Shown here: positions 50,194-59,603 of the stretch, piece by piece
Layout of the letters: the number at the start of each line of letters is the position of its first letter
How positions within the stretch are numbered: the stretch's first letter is position 1
Origin: Mucilaginibacter frigoritolerans
GTDB taxonomy: Bacteria; Bacteroidota; Bacteroidia; Sphingobacteriales; Sphingobacteriaceae
DNA: 64,000 bases
Direction of reading: 5' to 3'
Assembly (NCBI RefSeq): GCF_007830615.1
Contig: NZ_VLLI01000002.1
Span: forward strand, 372,001 to 436,000
The notes under the pieces: model-generated
What the model was told of the DNA's origin: nothing
Databases searched by the model: none
Seen by the model: only the letters and a program-made list of their open reading frames with translations
Program-made: the position numbers and the translations under genes

Positions 50194-51282
50194 ATGACAA
50201 TCACCCAAGAACAAGTTTTACAAGCCCTGAGCAATGTGGAAGAACCCGATCTGAAAAAAGATCTGGTTACCCTTAACATGATACAGGATATCCATATAGA
50301 AGGTAACCATGTTAGCTTTTCTGTAATACTAACCACCCCGGCTTGCCCGCTTAAGGCCATGATTGAAAATGCCTGCCGAAATGCCATATTGTATTTTGTT
50401 AGCAAAGATGTCGAGATCAGCATTAACATGACCTCACGTGTTACTACGCAAAAAAACACAGGTGTACCGGGGGTAAAAAACATTATTGCTGTAGCTTCAG
50501 GTAAAGGAGGTGTTGGTAAATCAACCGTATCGGTTAACCTGGCACTTGCTTTGGCTAAAACGGGAGCAAAGGTGGGCTTAATAGATGCAGATATTTACGG
50601 CCCTTCAGTCCCTATTATGTTTGGACTTGAAGGTGAAAGACCAAAAGCCAGAGACGTTGATGGTAAAACCCGCATTCAGCCCATTGAAAAATATGGTATA
50701 AAATTATTATCAATAGGTTTCTTTACCGATCCTAATCAACCCGTTCCATGGCGTGGCCCAATGGTATCAACCGCAGTAAAACAACTTTTTAATGATGCCG
50801 ACTGGGGCGAACTGGATTATCTGGTGGTAGATTTGCCGCCTGGCACTGGTGATATTCACATAACGGTTACACAAACTTTTCCGGTAACTGGCGCGGTAAT
50901 TGTAACAACTCCGCAGAATGTGGCACTTGCCGATGCTAAAAAAGGAATTGGCATGTTTATGATGAATGCCATTAACGTTCCCATACTGGGTATTGTTGAA
51001 AACATGGCTTATTTTACTCCTGCCGAGCTACCCGAAAATAAATATTACATTTTTGGACAAGGTGGTGGTAAAAAGTTGGCTGAACAACTGGATGTTCCTT
51101 TCCTGGCAGAAATTCCGCTGGTTAAGGGCATAAGTGATTCTGGCGATGCCGGTAAACCAATTGTTTTGGATGAGGGTAGTATAATGGCAAATGCCTTTAT
51201 TGAAATGGCCAAAAAGGTGGCACAGCAGGTAGCCATTTGTAACGCTACTGCTATAGATAAAAAAACTTTGGTAAATAATTAA
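50194..51282 (+). CDS. apbC: Mrp/ApbC-type Fe-S carrier ATPase
   Basis: A 362-residue protein. An N-terminal MIP18/DUF59 domain (~1-85, SNVEEPDLKKDLVTLNMIQD) precedes the deviant P-loop ASGKGGVGKSTVSVNLALAL (~101-120), then LIDADIYGPSVPIMFG, LVVDLPPGTGDIHIT and a MAYFTP segment. The family assembles and transfers Fe-S clusters. It is followed by a NifU-type scaffold gene 27 bases downstream, which fits a shared role. Confidence 0.95.
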   Translation: MTITQEQVLQALSNVEEPDLKKDLVTLNMIQDIHIEGNHVSFSVILTTPACPLKAMIENACRNAILYFVSKDVEISINMTSRVTTQKNTGVPGVKNIIAVASGKGGVGKSTVSVNLALALAKTGAKVGLIDADIYGPSVPIMFGLEGERPKARDVDGKTRIQPIEKYGIKLLSIGFFTDPNQPVPWRGPMVSTAVKQLFNDADWGELDYLVVDLPPGTGDIHITVTQTFPVTGAVIVTTPQNVALADAKKGIGMFMMNAINVPILGIVENMAYFTPAELPENKYYIFGQGGGKKLAEQLDVPFLAEIPLVKGISDSGDAGKPIVLDEGSIMANAFIEMAKKVAQQVAICNATAIDKKTLVNN

Positions 51283-51309
51283 TAACTTTACTTTTACATT
51301 TTGGTACAA

Positions 51310-51588
51310 ATGAGTTTATTAGATCAGGTTGAAACAGCTTTAAATACCATCAGGCCATATTTGGCTACTGATGGTGGCAACGTTTCTGTAGAAGAAATTA
51401 CTGCAGACAATGTTGTTAAATTAAAGTTGCTTGGTGCATGCGGATCATGCCCCATGAGTATCATGACATTAAAAGCGGGTATTGAGGAAGCTATAAAAAA
51501 GGCCGTTCCTGAAATTACCGCCGTTGAAGCTACAAATTTAACAGACATTGACGACCCTAACGCGGTACTGCCCGAAAATTTGAGGTAA
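51310..51588 (+). CDS. NifU-like Fe-S scaffold (C-terminal domain type)
   Basis: With the start at 51310 (MSLLDQVETALNTIRPYLAT) the protein has 92 residues. DGGNVSVEEITADNVVKLKL and LGACGSCPMSIMTLKAGIEE show the NifU C-terminal domain with the cluster-binding CGSC motif. It follows the Mrp-type ATPase gene and most likely acts as scaffold or carrier with it. A TTG at 51301 is possible but adds only three residues. Confidence 0.93.
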   Translation: MSLLDQVETALNTIRPYLATDGGNVSVEEITADNVVKLKLLGACGSCPMSIMTLKAGIEEAIKKAVPEITAVEATNLTDIDDPNAVLPENLR

Positions 51589-51704
51589 TGTTAAGTTTTG
51601 TTAAAATGTATATTGTGTTGGGGCAAAAGGCTATTTTTGTTTAAGATTTTATATCCCCTTTTAAGATTGAACCCTGTAATAACAACAAAAAAGCTAATTA
51701 GTAA

Positions 51705-52373
51705 ATGAAGAAGTTAATTGGCATCATATTTTTAAGCGTACTTACCATAACTGCTTTTGCCCAAAAGCAAGAGAAGTCTTTAGTACAATTTACCGGTATT
51801 ATTCATAATGCTGATAGTGTAAGGGTGGCTGTACCGTATGTAAGTATAGTAAACCTGACTAACAAAACCCAGGCCTATCTTTCCAATTACCAGGGTTTCT
51901 TTTCATTTGTAGTACATGAACAGGATACTATACGGTTCTCATCTGTTGGTTATGCTCCTGTAACAGTAGTTATTCCGGCAAATTTGCCTGCAAAGAGCTA
52001 TTTGACACAAGTATCACTTAAACCGCAAATTGTTAACCTTCCTGTTTTTCGCGTATTTCCGTGGGCTACTACTGAAGAATTCACCAAGGAATTTATATCC
52101 ATGAAACTTGCTGATGATGACCTGGCAATAGCGGAAAAAAACATTAGCAGATCATCAATTTTAAGACTAGAGCGCACTTTACGGAGAGACGGTCCGGAGA
52201 TAGGAAGCTTTCAGGATTTTCATAACGATGTGCTGAACTCGCACTCTATCACTAACCCGCTGTTAAATCCGTTTAACTGGGGCAGCCTGATCAAAGAGAT
52301 CTCTGATGGGGATAAAGCACGAAGCAGCACACCAAGCATCACAAGCAGCCCAACCAGCACGATAGGTAATTAA
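51705..52373 (+). CDS. Secreted carboxypeptidase-regulatory-like domain protein
   Basis: The 222-residue protein begins with a signal peptide (MKKLIGIIFLSVLTITAFAQ). Residues ~25-115 form a CarboxypepD_reg-like beta sandwich: GIIHNADSVRVAVPYVSIVN, LTNKTQAYLSNYQGFFSFVV, and DTIRFSSVGYAPVTVVIPAN. This is the fold seen at the N-terminus of SusC-like receptors, here alone. The tail (~120-222) is helical and charged, with Ser/Thr at the end. It is periplasmic or surface-exposed; role unknown. A perfect terminator follows. Confidence 0.85.
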   Translation: MKKLIGIIFLSVLTITAFAQKQEKSLVQFTGIIHNADSVRVAVPYVSIVNLTNKTQAYLSNYQGFFSFVVHEQDTIRFSSVGYAPVTVVIPANLPAKSYLTQVSLKPQIVNLPVFRVFPWATTEEFTKEFISMKLADDDLAIAEKNISRSSILRLERTLRRDGPEIGSFQDFHNDVLNSHSITNPLLNPFNWGSLIKEISDGDKARSSTPSITSSPTSTIGN

Positions 52374-52390
52374 CCTTAAAACATTTCATA

Positions 52391-52431
52391 AAAAGATAAA
52401 GGAGCTATCATAAACAGCTCCTTTATCTTTT
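52391..52431. terminator. Perfect 15-bp terminator hairpin
   Basis: AAAGATAAAGGAGCT (52392-52406) and AGCTCCTTTATCTTT (52116 bases later in register, at 52416-52430) form an exact stem with a nine-base loop. T- and A-rich flanks allow it to serve both convergent genes. Confidence 0.9.
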
Positions 52432-52475
52432 AAATCCTTTTATTTATAGCTAACCTATACCCATTTAGCTATAAG

Positions 52476-53048
52476 TTATCTCCCTTTCTTAACCGCCGGA
52501 AATTTCATTTTATAATCCACATCAACAATTCCTTTTGAAATATCGTTGAGTTTTTTCTCGATAAGGCGTTTACGTAGAGGACTCAATTTATCGGTAAATA
52601 GCTTTCCTTCAATATGGTCATATTCATGCTGAATAACACGGGCAGCCATACCTTTAAAGGTCTCTTCATGGTGTTTCCAGTTTTCGTCGTAATAAGAAAG
52701 CCTGATAACCGGGCAGCGATAAACATCTTCCCTAATATCAGGGATACTTAAACAACCTTCGTTAAATGCCCATTCTTCGCCGGTTTCATCCAGCATGGTA
52801 GCATTAATAAAGGTTTTTTTAAACCCTTTTAATCCTTCGTCATCATCTTCAAAAGGGGTGGCATCAATCACAAATAAACGCATAGACATACCCACCTGCG
52901 GAGCCGCCAGGCCAACTCCATGAGCGGCATACATGGTTTCAAACATATTGTCAACCAACTCTTTTATGTGCGGATATTCGTCAGGCTCAATAGCCGTAGC
53001 TTTTTTTCTTAAAACAGGATCGCCGTATGCTACGATAGGATATTTCAT
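52476..53048 (-). CDS. def: Peptide deformylase, canonical
   Basis: The 190-residue enzyme has all three canonical motifs: GVGLAAPQVG, EGCLSIP and HEYDHIEG (in QHEYDHIEGKLFTDKLSP). It removes N-formyl groups from new proteins. The second, divergent homologue at 2762-3247 has altered motifs, so this is the housekeeping enzyme. The gene lies 81 bases after the M16 peptidase gene on the same strand. Confidence 0.97.
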   Translation of the reverse strand: MKYPIVAYGDPVLRKKATAIEPDEYPHIKELVDNMFETMYAAHGVGLAAPQVGMSMRLFVIDATPFEDDDEGLKGFKKTFINATMLDETGEEWAFNEGCLSIPDIREDVYRCPVIRLSYYDENWKHHEETFKGMAARVIQHEYDHIEGKLFTDKLSPLRKRLIEKKLNDISKGIVDVDYKMKFPAVKKGR

Positions 53049-53129
53049 TAATTTGGATGTTCTTTTTAGTGATAATTAACTTATTGTATTAAACTATTTA
53101 CAATAAATTCATTTTACAAAAATAAAGGA

Positions 53130-54362
53130 TTATTGCTTAGGCTCAAACACTAATGTTACCATGCGGTTATCATCAAAAATTTCGTTGCTTATTGCCAGCA
53201 ATTGTTCGGCAGTTACCGCGTTAATTTTATCAAAAACCTGCTGCAGGCTATCTACATAATTAAAATCAACCAGGCTTTTAGCCATGGAGATAATTAGGCC
53301 CATACGGCTTTCTTCAGCCAAGGCTATCTGGCCAATAAATTTTTGTTTTGTTTGATGTAATTGCAGGGTTCCCAGCTTTTGTTCCCTTAGCTTTTTCAGT
53401 TCTTTATGTACCAGCTTAGTTGCTTTTTCGGCCTTTTCGCTGTCCGTACCAAAATAGATAGAGAATATACCGGTATCGGTTAATGCAGTATAGTTTGATT
53501 CAATAGTATAAGCAATACCGTGTTTCTCTCTTATCTCCAGGTTAAGCCTGCTGCTCATGCCCATACCACCCAGCATATTGTTTAAAAGCAGCAGCCCGGT
53601 TTTATTTTGGTGCGATGAAGCATACGCCTGATTACCGATTATACAGTGCGTTTGCGAGATGGGTTTTGTAAAAATATGGTTACCTTTTGTATTTAAGTCG
53701 GGCGTTAAACGATGCTTTTTAGCATCATTTGCAGGTACTGCACCAAAATATTTTTCCGATAATTTGATAAGCTTTTTGAAATCATAATCGCCAAAAACAG
53801 CAAAAACCATCTCTGATGTGTTGTTGTTGGCTGCCATAAAGTCCTGTATATCCTTACTATTTAGCTTTGCCACGGTTTCTGGAGTGCCCAAAATATTCTC
53901 ACCTATAGGGTGATCCTTAAACAAAAGGCATTCAAAATCATCCTGTATAGCTTCTTCAGGCTGATCAAGATAGGAGGCTATTTCATCTAAAATTACGCCT
54001 CTTTCTTTTTCCTGCTCTTCTTCGGGGAAGGTAGAATGGAATAAAATATCTTCAAAAAGATCAATGGTGCGCTCCAGATGCTGGTTTAACAGCGACGCAT
54101 GGATGCAGGTATATTCTTTTGTAGTATAGGCGTTTAAGTCGGCGCCAACCAGCTCCAGGCGGTTTAATATCTGGCTGGTGTTACGGCGCTCTGTTTCTTT
54201 AAACAATAAATGCTCAATAAAATGGGCCAAACCAATTTGGTGTCCCAGTTCATCGCGGGAGCCTGCATTAACAATAAAACAGCAGTGTGTTATGGTTGAT
54301 GGCGCATGTTTAAAAAGAATCCTGATGCCGTTGGATAAAGTATGAACCTGATAATCCGTCAT
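53130..54362 (-). CDS. M16-family zinc peptidase
   Basis: The 410-residue protein has the inverted zinc motif HFIEH (His47, Glu50, His51) and the downstream Glu of ERGVILDEIASYLDQP. The C-terminal half (RLNLEIREKHGIAYTIESNY) is the second M16 domain. Resembling processing peptidases (PqqL, MPP-like), it has no signal peptide, so it is cytoplasmic. The -7 box ends eight bases before the ATG, so the mRNA is nearly leaderless. Confidence 0.92.
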   Translation of the reverse strand: MTDYQVHTLSNGIRILFKHAPSTITHCCFIVNAGSRDELGHQIGLAHFIEHLLFKETERRNTSQILNRLELVGADLNAYTTKEYTCIHASLLNQHLERTIDLFEDILFHSTFPEEEQEKERGVILDEIASYLDQPEEAIQDDFECLLFKDHPIGENILGTPETVAKLNSKDIQDFMAANNNTSEMVFAVFGDYDFKKLIKLSEKYFGAVPANDAKKHRLTPDLNTKGNHIFTKPISQTHCIIGNQAYASSHQNKTGLLLLNNMLGGMGMSSRLNLEIREKHGIAYTIESNYTALTDTGIFSIYFGTDSEKAEKATKLVHKELKKLREQKLGTLQLHQTKQKFIGQIALAEESRMGLIISMAKSLVDFNYVDSLQQVFDKINAVTAEQLLAISNEIFDDNRMVTLVFEPKQ

Positions 54363-54370
54363 GTAGGGGG

Positions 54371-54378
54371 CAAAGATA
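54371..54378 (-). promoter_or_regulatory. Candidate M16 gene -7 box
   Basis: On the minus strand TATCTTTG, identical to the trmD box, eight bases before the ATG. No clear -33 partner. Confidence 0.45.
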
Positions 54379-54548
54379 GGGTTTTAAGTCTGAAACTTTG
54401 AAATGAGCGGGGCGGCTTAAAGTCAGCAGGATGTTAAGATTTTAAGAAAGCTCATAACGATGCGTTTGTTGATGCGCTTTGTCAGCCCAGGGTCTTTTCT
54501 ACCATGGCCTTCCTTCGCACTTTCGCACATTTTACTTAATTTAGACGC

Positions 54549-55088
54549 ATGAAAACAAAAATTGCCGATCTGGAGTTTACCCCCCTTATAAAAGCAAAAG
54601 ATATAGAGGAACGGACTAAAGCAATGGGTTTGCAACTAAGTGAAGATTATAAAGATAGCATCCCGGTATTTGTGGGCGTATTAAATGGCAGCTTTTTGTT
54701 TATTGCCGATTTAATTAAACAAATCGACATTCCCTGCGAAATAACTTTTACCAAACTGGCATCTTATTATGGCGGTACCAAAAGCAGCCTGAAAATACGC
54801 GATGATATAGATTTTACAGTTGATATTAAAGGCCGCGATGTGGTAGTGATTGAAGATATTGTTGACACCGGCAATACCGCCCATTACCTGCTCGAAAAAT
54901 TAAAGTTAAAACAACCAGCTTCTATAAAATTGTGCTCCCTGCTGCTGAAACCTTCGGCATTGCTCAAAAAAATCGATGAACTCAAATACGTAGGCTTCGA
55001 AATTGAAAACGAATTTGTGGTAGGTTACGGCCTCGACTACAAAGAAATGGGCCGGAATTTGAAGGATATTTATAAGAGAGTAAAGTAA
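54549..55088 (+). CDS. hpt: Hypoxanthine phosphoribosyltransferase
   Basis: The 179-residue protein has the PRPP motif VVVIEDIVDTGNTAHYL, the substrate-side VFVGVLNGSFLFIADLIKQI, FTKLASYYGGT and terminal YVGFEIENEFVVGYGLDYKE. It salvages hypoxanthine and guanine. A weak -7-like TAATTTAG lies at 54536-54543, five bases before the ATG. It converges on murF. Confidence 0.94.
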   Translation: MKTKIADLEFTPLIKAKDIEERTKAMGLQLSEDYKDSIPVFVGVLNGSFLFIADLIKQIDIPCEITFTKLASYYGGTKSSLKIRDDIDFTVDIKGRDVVVIEDIVDTGNTAHYLLEKLKLKQPASIKLCSLLLKPSALLKKIDELKYVGFEIENEFVVGYGLDYKEMGRNLKDIYKRVK

Positions 55089-55183
55089 TTCTGATTTCGG
55101 AAGTCGGAGTTTCGATTTCGGAATTTGCCTATCTTTCTCTGTGCGACATTAACACGCGTGCTTTCTTAAACTTTTGTTTTATA

Positions 55184-56521
55184 TTAAAACAGTTCCACCA
55201 ATCGCTCCAAAGCCATTCCACGCGAGCCCTTTATGAGTACTGTTGAGTTTTTTATGGGATTTGCTTTTAAACCGGCAATGGCATCTTCTGCGGTGGGGTA
55301 AAAGATTTTAGAGTCCATGGTCCATGGTCCATGGTCCATGGTCAGACCTGCTTTTTGAAATTCTTTTCCAACGAAAATTCGTTCGTCTACAGGTGTTTCC
55401 ATAGCCTTTTTAATCACCGCTTCATGTTCGGCAGCCGCTTCGTCGCCCATTTCAAACATATCGCCCAAAATCAATACTTTACGGCTGGCAGTAAGTTTGC
55501 CAATGTTTTCAATAGCTACAAACATGCTGCTGGGGTTGGCGTTGTAATAATCGCAGATAAGGGTATTACTTGCCGTTTGCACAATCTGTGAGCGGTTGTT
55601 TTTAGGCTGATAGCTTTCAATGCCTTTATTTATTTCTTCATCGCTCAACTTAAAATATACGCCAATGCAGATGGCCGCCAGGATGTTATCCAGATTATAG
55701 GCCCCGGTTAGTTGTGTTTTTACAGTGTGGCTTTTGGCCGATGAATTATTGGTCCACTCTAAAGTTAGCAGGGGTGAGTTATCAATTATTTTACCGCTAA
55801 CCAGGTTTCCATTGGCCGATGTTCCATACAAAACAACATTTGATAAATGGCGCGCATCTTTCATCTCCATTAAAGTGGCATTGTCGCCGTTAACAAATGC
55901 AACCCCGGTTGATTGCTTTAAATAATCGTAAAGCTCACCTTTCCCTTTTTTTACGCCTTCCACACCACCAAAACCTTCCAAATGCGCCTTGCCTACATTG
56001 GTAATTAAGCCGTGGCTAGGCTGCGAAATGCTGCAAAGCAGTTCAATTTCTTTTTGGTGATTAGCGCCCATTTCAATAACGGCCGCCTGGTGTGTTTTGT
56101 CGATAGTTAAAATGGTCAACGGCACGCCAATATGGTTATTCAGATTGCCTTGTGTGGCCTGCGTTTTAAAATGATGCGATAAAACGGAGTTGATCAGTTC
56201 TTTAGTAGTGGTTTTGCCATTGGTACCGGTTAAGCCCACAACCGGAATATTTAACTGTCGGCGATGGTGACGTGCCAACTCCTGCAAAGCGGAAAGCACG
56301 TCATCAACCAACAGATATTTTTCGCCCAACTGATAGGCTGGGTTATCGATAACAGCATAGGCTGCACCTGCCTCAATAGCTTGTTGCGCAAAAGTATTGG
56401 CGTCAAATTTATCCCCCTTCAAGGCAAAGAACAAACTTCCCGGTGTAATTTTACGGGTATCGGTACTGATAGATGGGTGCTGAAGAAAAAGCTGGTATAA
56501 ATGTTCGGTAGTGGTTATCAT
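55184..56521 (-). CDS. murF: UDP-N-acetylmuramoyl-tripeptide:D-Ala-D-Ala ligase
   Basis: With ATG at 56521 the protein has 445 residues. The Mur ligase core shows GLTGTNGKTTTKELINSVLS, AVIEMGANHQKEIELLCSIS, PSHGLITNVGKAHLEGFGG, and LICDYYNANPSSMFVAIENI. It adds D-Ala-D-Ala to the muropeptide precursor. Near the C-terminus four tandem copies of a 7-base unit (55314-55341) encode MDHGPWTMD in a surface-like position. The start at 56539 would be TTG and adds six residues. It probably belongs to the same cell-wall pathway as the GT51 gene. Confidence 0.95.
   Translation of the reverse strand: MITTTEHLYQLFLQHPSISTDTRKITPGSLFFALKGDKFDANTFAQQAIEAGAAYAVIDNPAYQLGEKYLLVDDVLSALQELARHHRRQLNIPVVGLTGTNGKTTTKELINSVLSHHFKTQATQGNLNNHIGVPLTILTIDKTHQAAVIEMGANHQKEIELLCSISQPSHGLITNVGKAHLEGFGGVEGVKKGKGELYDYLKQSTGVAFVNGDNATLMEMKDARHLSNVVLYGTSANGNLVSGKIIDNSPLLTLEWTNNSSAKSHTVKTQLTGAYNLDNILAAICIGVYFKLSDEEINKGIESYQPKNNRSQIVQTASNTLICDYYNANPSSMFVAIENIGKLTASRKVLILGDMFEMGDEAAAEHEAVIKKAMETPVDERIFVGKEFQKAGLTMDHGPWTMDSKIFYPTAEDAIAGLKANPIKNSTVLIKGSRGMALERLVELF
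55314..55341. repeat. Heptamer tandem repeat (TCCATGG)x4 within murF
   Basis: Four exact, uninterrupted copies of TCCATGG. Each unit contains the palindrome CCATGG. As seven is not a multiple of three, gain or loss of one or two copies would shift the murF frame near its C-terminus. Confidence 0.9.
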
Positions 56522-56579
56522 AGTTTTTCGCAACAACAATTTTCTTGTTTTTCTGGCGCTTTAACAAATAAAGCAGATT

Positions 56580-58742
56580 TTATATCATTTCTTTTAGGCG
56601 CATCCAGGCTATGGTTGCTTTAATTTCGCTGTAGCTGATATCCGCACCAAGAACTTCCTTTAGCGGGCTTAGTTTATCGGCTCCATAACTTTCAACGGTG
56701 TCTTTTATTAATTGTTTCTTTTCATCATTTACAAATTGACTCACATCAATTTCGCCTTTGTAAATGTAAAAACTCAAATGCCCCTCAATGGTAGTGGTCG
56801 ACAAGCCGCGGATAGCTGCAATTTCGGCAATGGTTTTACCGGATTTAAAAAGCGTAAAACTTTCTAAAGCCGTATCAGACGATTTCGATGCACCGATTTG
56901 TCCTGGTTTTATCTTTGAGGGTTTTTTTGTTGCTTTCTGTTTTATTTTGGATGATAGGCCTTTGCGTTCACTATAGTTTTTAACTGGCAACAAAAACTCT
57001 CTTCCATATCGGGCCAGTTTTATATCACCAAAGCCGGAGATTAATCGCAATTCATCCAGACTTTGGGGTAAATAGGTTGCCATTTCTACCAATGTAGCGT
57101 CAGACAAGATGATGTATGGAGGCACATTCTCGTGGATGGCAATATCGCGGCGGATAATTCGCAGATCGGCCAGCAGTTCTGTTTCTGCAGGTATCTCTTC
57201 CGTAACAGGCTGATGTTCTTCTATTATTTGTGATTTTACAAGTTCAACTTTTTCAAGTCCTTTAAGCACGGCTTCACTTTTTGCGGTGAGCCTTAAAACA
57301 GGGTAGGCATCGTCACTTACTTGTAAATAGCCCATTCCGGTTAACTCGCGAAGGTAACGAAGCCAATCGTTTTTGCTGATATCAGCACCAATACCATAAG
57401 TTTTAAGTTCTTTATGCTCGGCGCGAATCTTTTCGTTTTTGGATCCTCGGAGAAAATCAACTACATAAGTAGCGCCGAAGCGCTCCTTTAACCTAAATAC
57501 TGCCGATAGTGCTTTTTGAGCAATCAAGGTGCCATCAAATGTTTCGAACTCGGTTAAACAAAAATCGCAGGAGTTGCAGTTGTTGGCGGCATCTTCATCA
57601 AAATATCGGAGCAGAAACTGGCGGCGACAGGCGTGCAGTTGGCAATAACGCACCATATCATCCAGCTTTTTGAGCATGATGCGGCTTTGGTCGGGATTGT
57701 CCTCCACCATGGCAAACTGTTTCAGCTTATTGGCATCGCCAGGCGAGTAAAACAGCATGGCTTCAGATGGCAGTCCATCGCGCCCTGCACGGCCGGTTTC
57801 CTGGTAATAGCCCTCTATGTTTTTTGGCATATCCACATGCACCACATAGCGCACGTTTGATTTATTGATACCCATTCCAAACGCAATGGTGGCAACAATG
57901 ATCTTAACCTCATCGCGCAAAAAAGCCTCCTGGGTACGTGCCTTGATGGAGTTATCCAGGCCGGCATGATAAGCCTCCGCAGAAAATCCAGCCTCCTTTA
58001 AATCGGCAGCTAATGATTCTGTTGATTTGCGCGAAAGGCAATAGATAATACCTGAATCTTCTTTTTTTGAATCTAAAAAAGCAAGCAGCTGCTTAAAGCT
58101 ATTCTTTTTAGGGGCAACGTTATAAGTAATATTTGCCCGGTTAAAGGATGATATAAATATGGCAGGGTCCTTCAGGTTTAATTTTTCGAGAATATCCTTT
58201 TTGGTGAGCTTATCTGCAGTAGCCGTAAGTGCAATTACCGGGATGCTCAGGAATTCAAGTTTTAAATTGGCCAGTGCCAGGTATTCCGGTCTGAAATCGT
58301 GTCCCCAATGCGAAATACAATGTGCCTCATCAATAGCAATTAATGAAACAGTCAGAGTTTTCAGAAAGGTGATGAGCTTGCCTTCGTTGGCAAACAAACG
58401 TTCGGGCGCGAGGTATAAAAGCTTAATCTGGTTATTACGCAGCTGGGTAGTAAGTTTAATCTGCTCATCAGTTGACTGGCTCGAGTTTAAAAAAGCTGCC
58501 GGAATTCCGTTTACATTCAGGCTGTCAACCTGGTCTTTCATCAGTGCAATCAAAGGCGATATGACGATGGTGAGCCCTTCCAGCATTACTGCTGGCAACT
58601 GGTAACAAATAGATTTACCACCACCGGTGGGCATGAGTGCCAGTACATCTTTTTTGTTTAAAACATGCCGGATGATAGCCTCCTGATCGTGGCGGAACGC
58701 GCTGTACCCGAAATATTTTTGTAGTGCCTGTACTGGAGTCAT
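56580..58742 (-). CDS. recQ: ATP-dependent DNA helicase RecQ
   Basis: The 720-residue helicase has Walker A LMPTGGGKSICYQLPA, DEAH box IAIDEAHCISHWGHDFRPEY, IVATIAFGMGINKSNVRYVV, and motif VI QETGRAGRDGLPSEAM. A zinc-binding RQC region with CNSCDFC follows, then an HRDC domain (~515-595, FGDIKLARYGREFLLPV). The end contains a helix-turn-helix-like RQC-associated segment (GKTIAEIAAIRGLSTTTIEG). It unwinds recombination and replication intermediates. Length is typical of the long bacterial form. Confidence 0.96.
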   Translation of the reverse strand: MTPVQALQKYFGYSAFRHDQEAIIRHVLNKKDVLALMPTGGGKSICYQLPAVMLEGLTIVISPLIALMKDQVDSLNVNGIPAAFLNSSQSTDEQIKLTTQLRNNQIKLLYLAPERLFANEGKLITFLKTLTVSLIAIDEAHCISHWGHDFRPEYLALANLKLEFLSIPVIALTATADKLTKKDILEKLNLKDPAIFISSFNRANITYNVAPKKNSFKQLLAFLDSKKEDSGIIYCLSRKSTESLAADLKEAGFSAEAYHAGLDNSIKARTQEAFLRDEVKIIVATIAFGMGINKSNVRYVVHVDMPKNIEGYYQETGRAGRDGLPSEAMLFYSPGDANKLKQFAMVEDNPDQSRIMLKKLDDMVRYCQLHACRRQFLLRYFDEDAANNCNSCDFCLTEFETFDGTLIAQKALSAVFRLKERFGATYVVDFLRGSKNEKIRAEHKELKTYGIGADISKNDWLRYLRELTGMGYLQVSDDAYPVLRLTAKSEAVLKGLEKVELVKSQIIEEHQPVTEEIPAETELLADLRIIRRDIAIHENVPPYIILSDATLVEMATYLPQSLDELRLISGFGDIKLARYGREFLLPVKNYSERKGLSSKIKQKATKKPSKIKPGQIGASKSSDTALESFTLFKSGKTIAEIAAIRGLSTTTIEGHLSFYIYKGEIDVSQFVNDEKKQLIKDTVESYGADKLSPLKEVLGADISYSEIKATIAWMRLKEMI

Positions 58743-58873
58743 ATATTTTGCTGTGCAGATGTGAAGATATGCAAAAGTGCGAATTTTTGACTGGGCGTTC
58801 AGGGCATTTTGATTATAATTTATTTGGATGTCTTCTTTTTCTTGATAGCTTTATTAGGTTCAATCCAATTTAA

Positions 58874-59488
58874 ATGAAAACACTATTTATTTTGATATCG
58901 GGCATGCTTTGCTGCCAATTGCAGGCGATGTCGCAAAGCCACAAACAAAATACCTATAAGCAATTACCCAAAATATACCGGGATCGCGATAGCCTTGTCA
59001 GGTCTGTTGTTGCTGATAAAAACTATACGTATTGGGAATATGTTGAAGGCGGAATAGATACTACCAAAGAAGGCTATGTGATTTTCAGCAAAGGAAAAAG
59101 ACCGGATAGTGTGAAATTTAAAGATCCCGGGGGTAGTTTGTTTATAGGCTGTTTACCAGCTTTTTGTTATAAATACATTGCCTATGTTTATAACGGCAAG
59201 GTGGGCTATATAATCTCAAATGAACAATTTATTGAGTTTATGGGTGATATCGACAATCTGCAAGAGGCTGTATTGTTGGCAGAATTAAAAACCGGAGTTT
59301 ATCCGGATCAAAGCAAAAAGGGTGGCGCATATTTACAAGCTAAAGGGCTTTATGAAATAATACTTACAAAGGAAACCCTCTGTCCCAATACAAAAGAAGC
59401 ATTTCATTTCACCATCGATACAAAAGGTATTGTAAAGAAGGTGAGTAAAGGAATTTATTTTAAAAGTCCCGCATGTATTGTAATTTGA
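58874..59488 (+). CDS. Unknown secreted protein (204 aa)
   Basis: A short signal peptide (MKTLFILISGMLCCQLQAMS) is followed by about 180 residues, mixed alpha/beta, with YWEYVEGGIDTTKEGYVIFS, FIGCLPAFCYKYIAYVYNGK and a terminal FTIDTKGIVKKVSKGIYF. I recognise no family. Three or four Cys residues are present in the mature part. It diverges from recQ and precedes the M14 peptidase gene by 115 bases. Confidence 0.6.
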   Translation: MKTLFILISGMLCCQLQAMSQSHKQNTYKQLPKIYRDRDSLVRSVVADKNYTYWEYVEGGIDTTKEGYVIFSKGKRPDSVKFKDPGGSLFIGCLPAFCYKYIAYVYNGKVGYIISNEQFIEFMGDIDNLQEAVLLAELKTGVYPDQSKKGGAYLQAKGLYEIILTKETLCPNTKEAFHFTIDTKGIVKKVSKGIYFKSPACIVI

Positions 59489-59603
59489 TCTGAGGTTTCT
59501 TTATTTCAAGTCAATACCAATAATCTCTACTCATTGTAAACTCAGACAATTAAATCATCGCATTAAATTATTTTTTTAAATTAGCTTCTCTATACTCAAT
59601 CTG

